Assembly: GCF_011761265.1 (NCBI RefSeq)
Contig: NZ_JAAOZB010000002.1
Span: 992,001-1,056,000, forward strand
DNA length: 64,000 nt
DNA from: Microbacterium halimionae
GTDB lineage: Bacteria > Actinomycetota > Actinomycetes > Actinomycetales > Microbacteriaceae
Reading direction: 5' to 3'
The notes beneath the pieces are model-generated. The model saw only the letters and a program-made list of their open reading frames with translations. It searched no databases and was not told the origin of the DNA. Below, piece after piece: positions 10,269 to 17,774 of the stretch (positions within the stretch are counted from its first letter, which is position 1; each line of letters opens with the position of its first letter). The translations under genes and the position numbers were made by a program.

Positions 10269-11939
10269 ATGACTGATTCTTCGCGCGCAAGCACACCGAT
10301 CGACTCGATCGCCGATGCGTGGGTCGACACCGTCGCCGAACTTTCTCCGACGGCAGCAACGTACATCGGGCGATTCGAATACAACGACCGGCTTGGCGAT
10401 TACTCTCCAGCGGGCGCTGAGGCCTCCGCGAACGCTGCTCGCGCGACGCTTGCGAACCTCGAAGCAGCGGAAGCTGTCGACGACGTCGATCGGGTGACAA
10501 AACAAGACCTCGCGCGGGAACTGCGGTTGCAGCTTCAATTGCATGAGAAGCAGACGCACCTCAACGACCTCAACGTCATCGCCTCACCGTCGCAGGATAT
10601 TCGGCAGGTGTTTGACCTCATGCCGACCGACACCGTGGACGACTGGAGCGTCGTCTCCACGCGGCTTGCTGCGGTTCCCGGAGCAATCGACGGTTACGTC
10701 GAAACGCTGCGCCAGGGGATTCGTGTTGGGCGCACTCCCGCGCGACGCCAGGTTCTTGAGGTACTCGGACAAGCGGAGCGATACACAACAGCCAACGGCT
10801 TTTTTGCAACATTTGTGGGCGACGCCGCGGTGAACGACGGACAGATTCCGGCATCTCTTGCCCGCGACCTCGCCAACAGCTCAAATGCGGCACGCGTGGC
10901 GTACGACCGGCTCGCGTCGTTCCTCGGAACCGAGCTCGCGCCGAACGCTCGCGAGCAGGATGCTGTCGGCCGCGAAGAGTATGCGCTGCGCTCGCAGCAG
11001 TTCCTCGGCGCCACAATCGATCTCGATGAGACGTACGAGTGGGGAATAGACGAACTCGCCCGAATGGTCGCGGAGCAAGAGTCGATCGCACGCGACATTT
11101 TGCCCGGCGCATCTGTTGCTGAAGCTGTCGCCCATCTGGAAGCCGATCCGAGCCGCAAACTGCGCGGAACCGAAGAGCTTCAACGCTGGATGCAGCAAAC
11201 CAGTGATCGCGCGGTAGAAGAACTCGGACGCACCCACTTCGATATTCCAGAGCCGATTCGCCGACTTGAGTGCATGATTGCACCGACGAATGACGGGGGC
11301 ATCTACTACACCGGACCGACGGACGATTTCTCCCGCCCCGGACGCATGTGGTGGTCTGTGCCGGAGGGCGTTACCGAATTCGATGCGTGGCGAGAACTCA
11401 CAACCGTCTACCACGAGGGCATTCCGGGTCACCATCTTCAGATCGCGCAAGCTGTATACAACCGCTCGCAACTGAACTCGTGGCGCCGACTACTCGCTGG
11501 CACGTCTGGTCACGCGGAAGGTTGGGCGCTCTATGCCGAACGGCTCATGCAGAGCCTCGGCTACCTCGATGACCCAGCGGACCGGTTGGGAATGCTCGAT
11601 GGCCAACGGATGAGAGCAGCCCGCGTCGTCCTCGACATCGGAGTGCACCTGCAAAAACCCCGGCCTGACGGTCACGGCAACTGGGATGCCGATTTCGCGC
11701 TCGAATTCATGCGACAGAACGTCAACATGTCGGATGAATTCATTCGATTCGAAGTCAACCGCTACCTCGGGTGGCCAGGCCAAGCGCCCTCTTACAAGGT
11801 CGGACAGCGCATCTGGGAACAGCTGCGCGACGATGTCGCCGCAGCCGAGGGAGCTTCATTTTCAATGAAGGCGTTCCACAAGCGGGCGCTGGATATTGGC
11901 GGTGTCGGCCTCGATACCCTCCGCGCGGCGTTGGCGTAA
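10269..11939 (+). CDS. DUF885-family protein, putative metallopeptidase
   Basis: 556 residues of the DUF885 family. The C-terminal half contains YHEGIPGHHLQ near residue 381, the conserved HExxGHH-like motif thought to bind zinc, followed about 35 residues later by GHAEGWALYAE with a further conserved glutamate. No signal peptide or membrane segment is seen, so it is probably cytoplasmic. The peptidase role is inferred from the motif; the substrate is unknown. It follows polA with only 40 bases and its own -10 box. Confidence 0.85.
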   Translation: MTDSSRASTPIDSIADAWVDTVAELSPTAATYIGRFEYNDRLGDYSPAGAEASANAARATLANLEAAEAVDDVDRVTKQDLARELRLQLQLHEKQTHLNDLNVIASPSQDIRQVFDLMPTDTVDDWSVVSTRLAAVPGAIDGYVETLRQGIRVGRTPARRQVLEVLGQAERYTTANGFFATFVGDAAVNDGQIPASLARDLANSSNAARVAYDRLASFLGTELAPNAREQDAVGREEYALRSQQFLGATIDLDETYEWGIDELARMVAEQESIARDILPGASVAEAVAHLEADPSRKLRGTEELQRWMQQTSDRAVEELGRTHFDIPEPIRRLECMIAPTNDGGIYYTGPTDDFSRPGRMWWSVPEGVTEFDAWRELTTVYHEGIPGHHLQIAQAVYNRSQLNSWRRLLAGTSGHAEGWALYAERLMQSLGYLDDPADRLGMLDGQRMRAARVVLDIGVHLQKPRPDGHGNWDADFALEFMRQNVNMSDEFIRFEVNRYLGWPGQAPSYKVGQRIWEQLRDDVAAAEGASFSMKAFHKRALDIGGVGLDTLRAALA

Positions 11940-12014
11940 CGAGAGCCGAAACGTACCGGGAATACTCGTGGGGTGGCATCCGTTGTTACATTCGACTGAA
12001 TAGAAGGGTCGAGC

Positions 12015-13064
12015 ATGAGAAAAGCTGATTTCACCCAGGTCGAGTTCGGACTCGACACGTTTGGCGACGTCACACGCGACGAGAACGGCGAGCGGTTGAC
12101 GGATGCTCAGACGATCCGCAACGTGGTTGAGCAAGCAGTACAGGCTGACAGCGTGGGCCTGTCGTACTTCGGCGTGGGGGAGCACCACCGTGCTGACTTT
12201 GCCATCTCGAGCCCCGAGATCGTGCTTGCAGCTGCTGCAGCGCGAACGAAGAATATTCGTTTGGGTACCGGGGTTACTGTGCTTTCAAGTGACGACTCGG
12301 TACGCCTCTACGAGAGGTTCGCGACGCTGGCTGCGATCTCTGGCGGCCGCGCAGAAGTGACACTCGGTCGCGGATCGTTCATCGAATCTTTTCCGCTCTT
12401 CGGTTACGAATTGAGCGACTACGAGGTGCTGTTCGAGGAGAAGCTTGATCTCTTCAGCCAGCTGCTTCGCGAAGAACCAGTGACGTGGCAGGGTCGTACC
12501 CGCGCTCCGTTGAACGGAGCGAACGTTTTTCCGAAGACTGAGAACGGCATTCGTGCGTGGGTTGGTGTCGGCGGAACTCCGGAGTCAGTTGTGCGGGCTG
12601 CGCGATACGGCTATGGCCTTGCGCTTGCCATCATTGGCGGCCCGGCCGCACGCTTCCGCCCGTTTGTCGATCTCTTCCACCAGTCCGTCGAGAGCTTCGG
12701 ACACGAACCGCTCCCGGTAGCCGTGCACTCACCCGGGCACATCGCCGACACCGACGACGAAGCTTGGGAACAGGCATACCCGAACTTCGCTGATTCCAAC
12801 AACCGCATCGGACGCGAGCGTGGATGGCCCGCTTACAACCGCCTACGGTTCCAACACGATGTCGGACCCGAAGGTTCTGTCTACGCCGGATCGCCAGAAA
12901 CTGTCGCCGCGAAGATGGCAGACACGATTCGCATCCTCGGGCTTCAGCGATTCGATCTCAAGTTCTCAAACGGTCCGCTCTCGCACGAGCACATGATGCG
13001 CTCGATTGAGCTTTACGGCACCGAGGTCGTGCCACGAGTTCGTGCTCTGCTTGCTGCTGGCTAA
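12015..13064 (+). CDS. LLM-class flavin-dependent oxidoreductase (luciferase-like)
   Basis: 349 residues of the bacterial luciferase-like barrel family, which uses FMNH2 or F420. Typical segments are GVGEHHRADF, IRLGTGVTVLSSDDSVRLYE and ISGGRAEVTLGRGSF. The ATG follows AGAAGGG, a good ribosome site. The substrate cannot be read from sequence; family annotations range from alkanal monooxygenase to F420 enzymes. It stands alone between DUF885 and the SGNH gene. Confidence 0.88.
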   Translation: MRKADFTQVEFGLDTFGDVTRDENGERLTDAQTIRNVVEQAVQADSVGLSYFGVGEHHRADFAISSPEIVLAAAAARTKNIRLGTGVTVLSSDDSVRLYERFATLAAISGGRAEVTLGRGSFIESFPLFGYELSDYEVLFEEKLDLFSQLLREEPVTWQGRTRAPLNGANVFPKTENGIRAWVGVGGTPESVVRAARYGYGLALAIIGGPAARFRPFVDLFHQSVESFGHEPLPVAVHSPGHIADTDDEAWEQAYPNFADSNNRIGRERGWPAYNRLRFQHDVGPEGSVYAGSPETVAAKMADTIRILGLQRFDLKFSNGPLSHEHMMRSIELYGTEVVPRVRALLAAG

Positions 13065-13084
13065 ATCGTTCATGTCATCCGTTT

Positions 13085-13090
13085 TAAGCT
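13085..13090 (+). promoter_or_regulatory. Putative leaderless -10 hexamer for the first SGNH gene
   Basis: TAAGCT six bases before the ATG at 13097. Confidence 0.5.
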
Positions 13091-13096
13091 GACCCA

Positions 13097-13861
13097 ATGG
13101 ATGCTGTGCGGTACGTGGCGATCGGTGATTCGTTCACCGAGGGCGTCGGAGATGGACTTCCCGACGGAACCGTGCGCGGATGGGCGGATCTCGTCGCGGA
13201 AGGGTGGGCTGCGGCATCCGGCGTGCCCGTCGGGTACGCCAACCTTGCCATTCGGGGCAAGTTGGCGTGGCCGATTATTGCGCAGCAACTTGAGCCCGCC
13301 CTCGCCCTGAAGCCGACGCACTTGTCGTTCAACGGGGGCGGCAACGACATGATCCGGCCGCGCACGAACATCCCGCACATTGCGGATGCATTCGCACACG
13401 TGCTGCGCCGCTGTGACGAGGAGGGAGTCCACGCGGTGCTGATCTCTGGCGCTAATCCCTCTGCTCAGCTTCCGCTTCGACGATTGATTCAGCGCCGCGG
13501 TGACATGCTTACCGCAGCAGCAAGCGCGAGAATCGCAGACCGCCAAGATGTCATTACAGCGTTCAACTGGCCCGACCGCGAGCTTTCGCTTCCGCCGTTC
13601 TGGTCAGAAGATCGTCTGCACTTGAACTCGCGCGGACATCACCGGGTTGCCGCCCGTGTGCTGACGGCGCTCGGGCTGGAGCCGCCAGGGGAGTGGTGGT
13701 GGATGCCGGAATTTGTTGACCGCCGCGGCCCACGAGGAACTGCCTACTATCGCGAACACTTGGGACCGTGGATTCGACGTCGTTTGACGGGGACATCTTC
13801 GGGGGACGGTCGGACCGCGAAGTTTCCCGATTTTGTGACCATCCCGCCGTCGAAAAGCTAA
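13097..13861 (+). CDS. SGNH/GDSL-family hydrolase
   Basis: 254 residues. Block I is AIGDSFTEGVGD with catalytic S12, block III is NGGGNDMIRP, and block V is DRLHLNSRGHH with the catalytic Asp and His near 171-175. There is no signal peptide, so the enzyme is probably cytoplasmic; substrates of such esterases vary. It is a clear paralogue of the gene at 45602 (same block spacing and a similar Arg-rich C-terminal tail). Confidence 0.88.
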   Translation: MDAVRYVAIGDSFTEGVGDGLPDGTVRGWADLVAEGWAAASGVPVGYANLAIRGKLAWPIIAQQLEPALALKPTHLSFNGGGNDMIRPRTNIPHIADAFAHVLRRCDEEGVHAVLISGANPSAQLPLRRLIQRRGDMLTAAASARIADRQDVITAFNWPDRELSLPPFWSEDRLHLNSRGHHRVAARVLTALGLEPPGEWWWMPEFVDRRGPRGTAYYREHLGPWIRRRLTGTSSGDGRTAKFPDFVTIPPSKS

Positions 13862-13984
13862 TTCGGCTGGTAGCCGTCGCTGTCAAGCCCCCTACGAGAT
13901 GTCCTCCTCTTGGGCATGATTATCACTCGGCGCTGTGGACACGGTGCCGAATTGAATCATCGTTCAACGTGGAAGGACTCACTC

Positions 13985-14239
13985 ATGAGTATCGGAGCTG
14001 GCATTGCTCTTTTCGTGATCGGCGCGATTTTGGCGTTCGCTCTCAACTTCGAAGTTGAGTGGGTAAATCTCGACCTTATCGGCTACATCTTCATGGGCGC
14101 TGGAGTACTCGTCTTCATCCTTGGCATCATTCTTTTGGCGCGTCGCCGTCAGACAGATTCGGTTACCCGCACGTCGGTCGACCCGACATCTGGCGACACC
14201 GTCACTCGCCGCAGCGCTCGTCGCGACGACACGCTGTAG
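13985..14239 (+). CDS. DUF6458-type small membrane protein
   Basis: 84 residues with two predicted helices (MSIGAGIALFVIGAILAFAL and IGYIFMGAGVLVFILGIILL) joined by a short acidic loop, then a polar Thr/Arg-rich tail. The ATG at 13985 follows AAGGAC; an in-frame upstream start at 13910 has no such site and adds a segment unlike the family. It resembles the actinobacterial DUF6458 family; function unknown. Confidence 0.8.
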   Translation: MSIGAGIALFVIGAILAFALNFEVEWVNLDLIGYIFMGAGVLVFILGIILLARRRQTDSVTRTSVDPTSGDTVTRRSARRDDTL

Positions 14240-14393
14240 GCAGATAGCGGCACAAACTCTGTGAAATCACGAGGCTTCGGAATCCGAGGTACGCGAACTC
14301 GTGATTCGACTCCGCGGTACGAATCCAATCGTTCATGTCGAGCAGGGCGTCATCGCGGTCGTCGAAGTGCACTTTATGTGGTTCATCACTCAT
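14202..14393 (-). CDS. Possible small acidic protein coupled to the DoxX-like gene
   Basis: 63 codons; the start ATG overlaps the doxX-like stop (TGATG), which suggests translational coupling. The N-terminal part is rich in Asp and His (DEPHKVHFDDRDDALLDMND), unlike a random frame, but the end runs 38 bases into the DUF6458 gene on the other strand. No family recognised. It may be a chance frame. Confidence 0.35.
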   Translation of the reverse strand: MSDEPHKVHFDDRDDALLDMNDWIRTAESNHEFAYLGFRSLVISQSLCRYLPTACRRDERCGE

Positions 14394-14803
14394 CAAGCGC
14401 GCCGTCGGTGATCACGCCACGCTTTCCACGCACCTGTTGACCACAGAGCCCAGATCACGAGTACGGGCTGAAAGAGCAAACGGATGCCACGGGCAAGATC
14501 TGTGTCGAGACCGAAAGCATCGGTCCCGCTGACAAACTGTGCGATGTTGCCAGGAAAAACGGCGACGAAGAAGGCTGCGACGATCCATCCGATCCACACG
14601 CGATATCGGGCGAGAAGAATCAGTGACAGCCCGAGGGCTATTTCAACGACGCCGGAAGCCAGAACGACAAAGTCAGTAGGAAGTGGAAGCCAATGCGGTA
14701 CCTGGGCGACGAAAGAATCGCGTGCGAACGTCAGATGTCCGACTCCTGCGAAAACGAGCCCCACACCAAGCAGCCAGCGAGCGATCGTGCGGAGGAAACT
14801 CAT
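14393..14803 (-). CDS. DoxX/MauE-like membrane protein
   Basis: 136 residues with four predicted helices; the N-terminal FLRTIARWLLGVGLVFAGVGH is typical of DoxX-like proteins. I choose the ATG at 14803 because TACGCT lies six bases upstream (leaderless pattern); an in-frame GTG at 14830 has no ribosome site. DoxX-like proteins are linked to redox and membrane stress functions, but the role here is unknown. Confidence 0.8.
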   Translation of the reverse strand: MSFLRTIARWLLGVGLVFAGVGHLTFARDSFVAQVPHWLPLPTDFVVLASGVVEIALGLSLILLARYRVWIGWIVAAFFVAVFPGNIAQFVSGTDAFGLDTDLARGIRLLFQPVLVIWALWSTGAWKAWRDHRRRA

Positions 14804-14809
14804 AGTCTG

Positions 14810-14815
14810 AGCGTA
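14810..14815 (-). promoter_or_regulatory. Putative leaderless -10 hexamer for the DoxX-like gene
   Basis: TACGCT on the minus strand six bases before the ATG at 14803; it decides the start. Confidence 0.45.
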
Positions 14816-14937
14816 GTGCGGGCAACTCACTCAGCCTGAATTTGCGGCGTGGTGCTGACGTGCCCAGGAGTCCCGGATCGTGAGGGCATTGCGGCGCCCC
14901 GATACGATGTGGTGATGCCAGGGGAGGAGAACATCAC

Positions 14938-15315
14938 ATGATCGTCGTAGATCATCGCTCGCCGCTGCCGCCATTCGAGCAGCTGCGCGCCCAGCTTCTC
15001 GACGCGGTGGCGGAGGGCGAACTTGCGCCCGGTGCTCGTCTGCCAACGGTCCGGCGCTTCGCGGAGGAACTCGGTATCGCGGCGGGAACGGTCGCGCGCG
15101 CATACCGAGAGCTCGAAGCATCCGGCGTCGTTGAAACGCGCGGGCGCAACGGCACCTTCATCTCACCGCACGGCGACGCCGCACACCGCGAAGCACAGCG
15201 AGCAGCGACAGTATTTGCCGATCAAATACGCACGCTGCGCCTCGATTCCGAAGAAGCGATCGCGCTCGTAGCTGCGGCGCTCCGAAACGGCCCAACCACC
15301 AATGCGGTGAACTAA
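14938..15315 (+). CDS. GntR-family regulator (short, YtrA-like)
   Basis: 125 residues: a GntR winged helix (about 15-80, LRAQLLDAVAEGELAPGARLPTVR split by the recognition helix AAGTVARAYRELEASGVVETR) with only a short helical tail, the size of YtrA-type repressors that often control an adjacent ABC transporter. No transporter gene is next to it; the accessory island begins right after its stop codon, so a former partner may have been displaced. A GGAGGA site precedes the ATG. Confidence 0.88.
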   Translation: MIVVDHRSPLPPFEQLRAQLLDAVAEGELAPGARLPTVRRFAEELGIAAGTVARAYRELEASGVVETRGRNGTFISPHGDAAHREAQRAATVFADQIRTLRLDSEEAIALVAAALRNGPTTNAVN

Positions 15316-15328
15316 CCTTCCAGCGCGC

Positions 15329-15353
15329 TTGCCCGTTGCCATTAGAAACGTCA
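15329..15353 (-). repeat. Left copy of island end motif (putative TnsB site)
   Basis: On the minus strand it reads TGACG, TTTCTAATGGC, then AACGGGCAA; 23 of 25 bases equal the copy at 23489. Inverted orientation at the opposite side of the island fits transposon ends. Confidence 0.55.
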
Positions 15354-15355
15354 GT

Positions 15356-15384
15356 TGAACCGCTCTGAGTTTGTTGGAGACTCC
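15356..15384 (+). repeat. Probable left inverted repeat of IS3-family element
   Basis: Begins TGAACCGCTCTGAGT, resembling the TGAACC-type ends of actinobacterial IS3 elements, and sits 25 bases before the transposase orfA start. No right copy was found. Confidence 0.45.
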
Positions 15385-15408
15385 TGACCTTGGAAACGAG
15401 GATGGGTT

Positions 15409-16206
15409 ATGTCGAAAGAGCAGGCATCAGGGAAGCCGATGACGCGTCGGTATTCGCCAGAGGAGATGGCCCCGGCGGTCCGGATGGTGAGGACTCTGCG
15501 GGGGGGGAGTTGGGGACCGATCATGGGACGGTTCATCGGGTCGCGACGCAGCTCGGATACGGCGTCGAGTCGGGGCGGATGTGGGTCAAGCAAGCCGACA
15601 TCGACGACGGGACCGTCGCCGGGGTGAGCACGACCGAGGCGCGTGGGGTGCGGGAGTTGGAGCAGGAGGTCCGCGAGTTGCGGCGGGCCAACGAGATACT
15701 CAAGCGGGCTGCGAGTTTCTTCCGGGCGGAGCTCGACCGCCGACACCGGAAGTGGTCGCGTTCATCGACGCGAACAAGGACGACGTCGTCGAAGGTCGCC
15801 CGCTCGGGGTCGAGCCCATCTGCACGCTTTTGCAGGTGGCGCCGAGTACGTATTACGCGGCGAAAGACCGTGCGCCGTCGGCGCGCGCAGTCAGCGACTC
15901 GGTCCTCACTCCGGAGCTGGTCACGCTCTGGAAGGCCGCGCGTCGCGCTGGGCTCGACATCGGGAGGAACCAGACGTGCTGGCTCATGCGCGCAGCAGGG
16001 ATCGAGGGTGCGATTCGGACGAAGCGGGTGAAGACGACCCGGCCTGATCCGGCCTCGGCGCGGCACCCGGATCTGGTGCGGCGGGAGTGCACCGCGACCG
16101 CGCCGCACCGGCTCTGGGTCACCGACCTCACATTCGTGCCGACCTGGGCCAGCGTCGCTACGTCTGCCTCATCATCGACGCGTACTCGCGGATGATCGTC
16201 GGCCGC
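15409..16206 (+). pseudogene. IS3-family transposase orfA/orfB remnant
   Basis: OrfA starts at 15409 (KPMTRRYSPEE) but changes frame near 15528, then continues (HRVATQLGYGVES, WVKQADIDDG, and a coiled-coil ELEQEVRELRRANEILKRAA). OrfB follows in another frame, as normal for IS3 (PTPEVVAFIDANKDDVVEGR, CTLLQVAPSTYYAAKDR, HRLWVTDLTFVPTW). A one-base loss near 16157 shifts YVCLIIDAYSRMIVG out of frame and the sequence then breaks off, so the third acidic residue of the DDE triad is missing. Not functional. Confidence 0.85.
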
Positions 16207-16269
16207 GGTGAAGGCGCAGCAGACTCAGAGCGCGAAGGCGCGACCGACCCTGTCGCGGTCGCCCAAGCT

Positions 16270-16342
16270 GCAGCGCACAGACATGGGGCGTTAACCGGTG
16301 GACGAGATCCTCGCGGAACTCTTGGGGATAGGGAACGGGCAT
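16270..16342 (-). pseudogene. Fragment of a second transposase orfA (start only)
   Basis: On the minus strand an ATG with a GGGAGGA site opens MPVPYPQEFREDLVH, which matches the start of IS3-type orfA proteins (MPxPYPxEFRxDVV). The similarity is lost after about 15 residues, next to the break in the plus-strand IS3 remnant. Confidence 0.5.
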
Positions 16343-16418
16343 GATGACATCCTCCCTGCCAGCGCTGGGCGGCGTTAACAATCAGTCGTCATCGATCCGT
16401 TCCTCTCGCCCTTCTCAG

Positions 16419-16687
16419 CTACCGCGCTCGGTCTTGCCGACCTGCACCGCTGCCATTCTTGGCCTCGAACGCCTTCAATCTTTTCTTTGCCTTTCGCCAG
16501 AGGAACACGCCGTAGATCCCCATAGCTGCAAAAAACCAGATAGACCTATCGACCAGAGGTCCCAGCCCCGGAGTGTCGTGGAGTAGTAGACGAGATTCCC
16601 CAGAGCGAAGAAGGCTCCCACGAACGTCACGACTTTTGCCCACAGAAGCGCCCGCTCTATCGACATCCGCGACTGGATGAGGGACAT
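16419..16687 (-). pseudogene. Two-helix membrane protein after orphan RHS tip, frameshifted at T6
   Basis: Starts at ATG 16687, 18 bases after the orphan tip. Helix 1 is LLWAKVVTFVGAFFALGNLVYY. The frame then ends early, but one extra T in the T6 run (A6 on the plus strand, 16530-16535) would join it to FFAAMGIYGVFLWRKAKKR and give about 89 residues with two helices and a basic tail. I infer an immunity-like partner of the tip. The shift may be decay, slippage or a sequence error. Confidence 0.5.
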
Positions 16688-16705
16688 CAGCTTCTCAATC
16701 CCGGA

Positions 16706-16972
16706 TCAGACATTTGGCCAGCGCGGGTCCCACTCGAGTTCACATAAAGAATAGCCTTCTTCATTGACTTTTCCGCTCTCGTAAAGGCCCTGGTTCCATC
16801 CGATGCAGCTCGGAACCGCCCAGATCGCACCCACGACAGTTGCGGCCCCAATCATAAATCCCGCTGTGTTATCGATCACATCCCAGGCCTGAGCGAGACA
16901 GCCCACTAGGCCACTGGGATCTTTCGAATTGATCGGGTTGCAGCTGGCGTACGCGTTTGGGTTCCTCGTCAC
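16706..16972 (-). pseudogene. Displaced (orphan) RHS C-terminal tip
   Basis: Opens with NPNAYASCNPINSKDPSGL, the end of an RHS core, equal in pattern to NPYEYAGCNPVNSIDPSGL of the full-length gene at 17771. There is no RHS core upstream. After the shared junction comes an unrelated 66-residue tip with a hydrophobic stretch (FMIGAATVVGAIWAVPSCIGW) and four cysteines. This is the arrangement of orphan tips known beside rhs genes, which can replace the active tip by recombination at the core. A GTG gives a possible start but expression is uncertain. Confidence 0.7.
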
Positions 16973-17068
16973 GCGCAGATTCGGCTCTCCGCTCGAACAA
17001 GTACTTTCGCGGCTCTCGGCGCAATTGTTCCCGTCGCCCCCGATCTGATTGTCACACCCCGCCGTACC

Positions 17069-17299
17069 TCACGCCCCGCCTTCTCGTTCTCTCTTGCGCG
17101 AACGGGAGAGCCCTACATATCCCAGGGCGGAGACTATTGCGCCGCCCGCGAAGAGACACGCCGCGGCGACCATCCCTCCCGCTGAGCCTTCCGTTGAAGG
17201 GGACGCTGCAAGAAGGATCGCCATGACGATGCCCAGTAACCCGACTACGGCACCACCGAATAGCCACACTCGATAGAGTCGGGAAGTCTTGCTGGCCAT
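17069..17299 (-). CDS. Small membrane protein, putative immunity partner
   Basis: 76 residues, two predicted helices (LFGGAVVGLLGIVMAILLAA and GMVAAACLFAGGAIVSALGYVG) and a basic tail RSRKREREGG. It starts two bases after the stop of a short tip-like remnant (17302-17379), the same arrangement as the other two tip/partner pairs. No family recognised; the immunity role is inferred from context only. Confidence 0.5.
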   Translation of the reverse strand: MASKTSRLYRVWLFGGAVVGLLGIVMAILLAASPSTEGSAGGMVAAACLFAGGAIVSALGYVGLSRSRKREREGGA

Positions 17300-17301
17300 G
17301 A

Positions 17302-17379
17302 TCAGTATCCGAATCCCTGGACAATTGCATCAGTCACAATGCCTCCGATTGCTGTTCTTTGATGTGATGCTCCGCGTGG
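17302..17379 (-). pseudogene. Possible remnant of a third RHS tip
   Basis: The 25-codon open end reads HQRTAIGGIVTDAIVQGFGY and stops two bases before the membrane protein at 17299. Its hydrophobic, glycine-containing end and its position resemble the other tips, but no RHS core motif is left. Low certainty. Confidence 0.25.
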
Positions 17380-17474
17380 TCACGCAACCAGACGCTCATG
17401 TTCGTGGCAGCAGTTGTCGGCGATGTAGCCGAGAAAACCAACCTCGGCGCCGAGGATGGGCAACCGACGGGAGG

Positions 17475-17774
17475 CTAGAACGCCATCCATACGACTGTCG
17501 TTAACACGAGCAGGAGTATGACGGACAGAACAAGATTGACAGCCGCACTTGTGGCCCGCGCCACCACCGACCAAGATGAAGCCTTTGTGATCCACACCAG
17601 CAGCGCGGTCGTAAAGATTCCACCCATTCCAGCCACCATGACCCGCGAGAACCAGTTGTCTGGATCCGTTGCCCCTAGGAAGAGTTGCGTTACGAGAAGC
17701 ACCACGCTCGCTGCGAAAAGAACACCCAGTATGGCGAGCATCGATGTGCTTATATGAAGCCGGTCTTCAGTCAT
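17475..17774 (-). CDS. Membrane protein coupled to the active RHS tip, putative immunity protein
   Basis: 99 residues. The ATG at 17774 overlaps the TGA of the rhs gene (ATGA), so it is translated after the tip. Three predicted helices: MLAILGVLFAASVVLLVTQL, VMVAGMGGIFTTALLVWIT and AVNLVLSVILLLVLTTVVW. An in-frame start further up (17936) would lie inside rhs and adds an arginine-rich segment of antisense type, so I reject it. No known family; the tight coupling to a hydrophobic tip suggests it protects the membrane of the producer. Confidence 0.65.
   Translation of the reverse strand: MTEDRLHISTSMLAILGVLFAASVVLLVTQLFLGATDPDNWFSRVMVAGMGGIFTTALLVWITKASSWSVVARATSAAVNLVLSVILLLVLTTVVWMAF

Noticed and set aside
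15500..15507. G8 run in IS3 orfA as the site of its frameshift
   Set aside because: The transposase pattern continues in the first frame past the run (GGSWGPIMG); the frame change lies nearer 15528.
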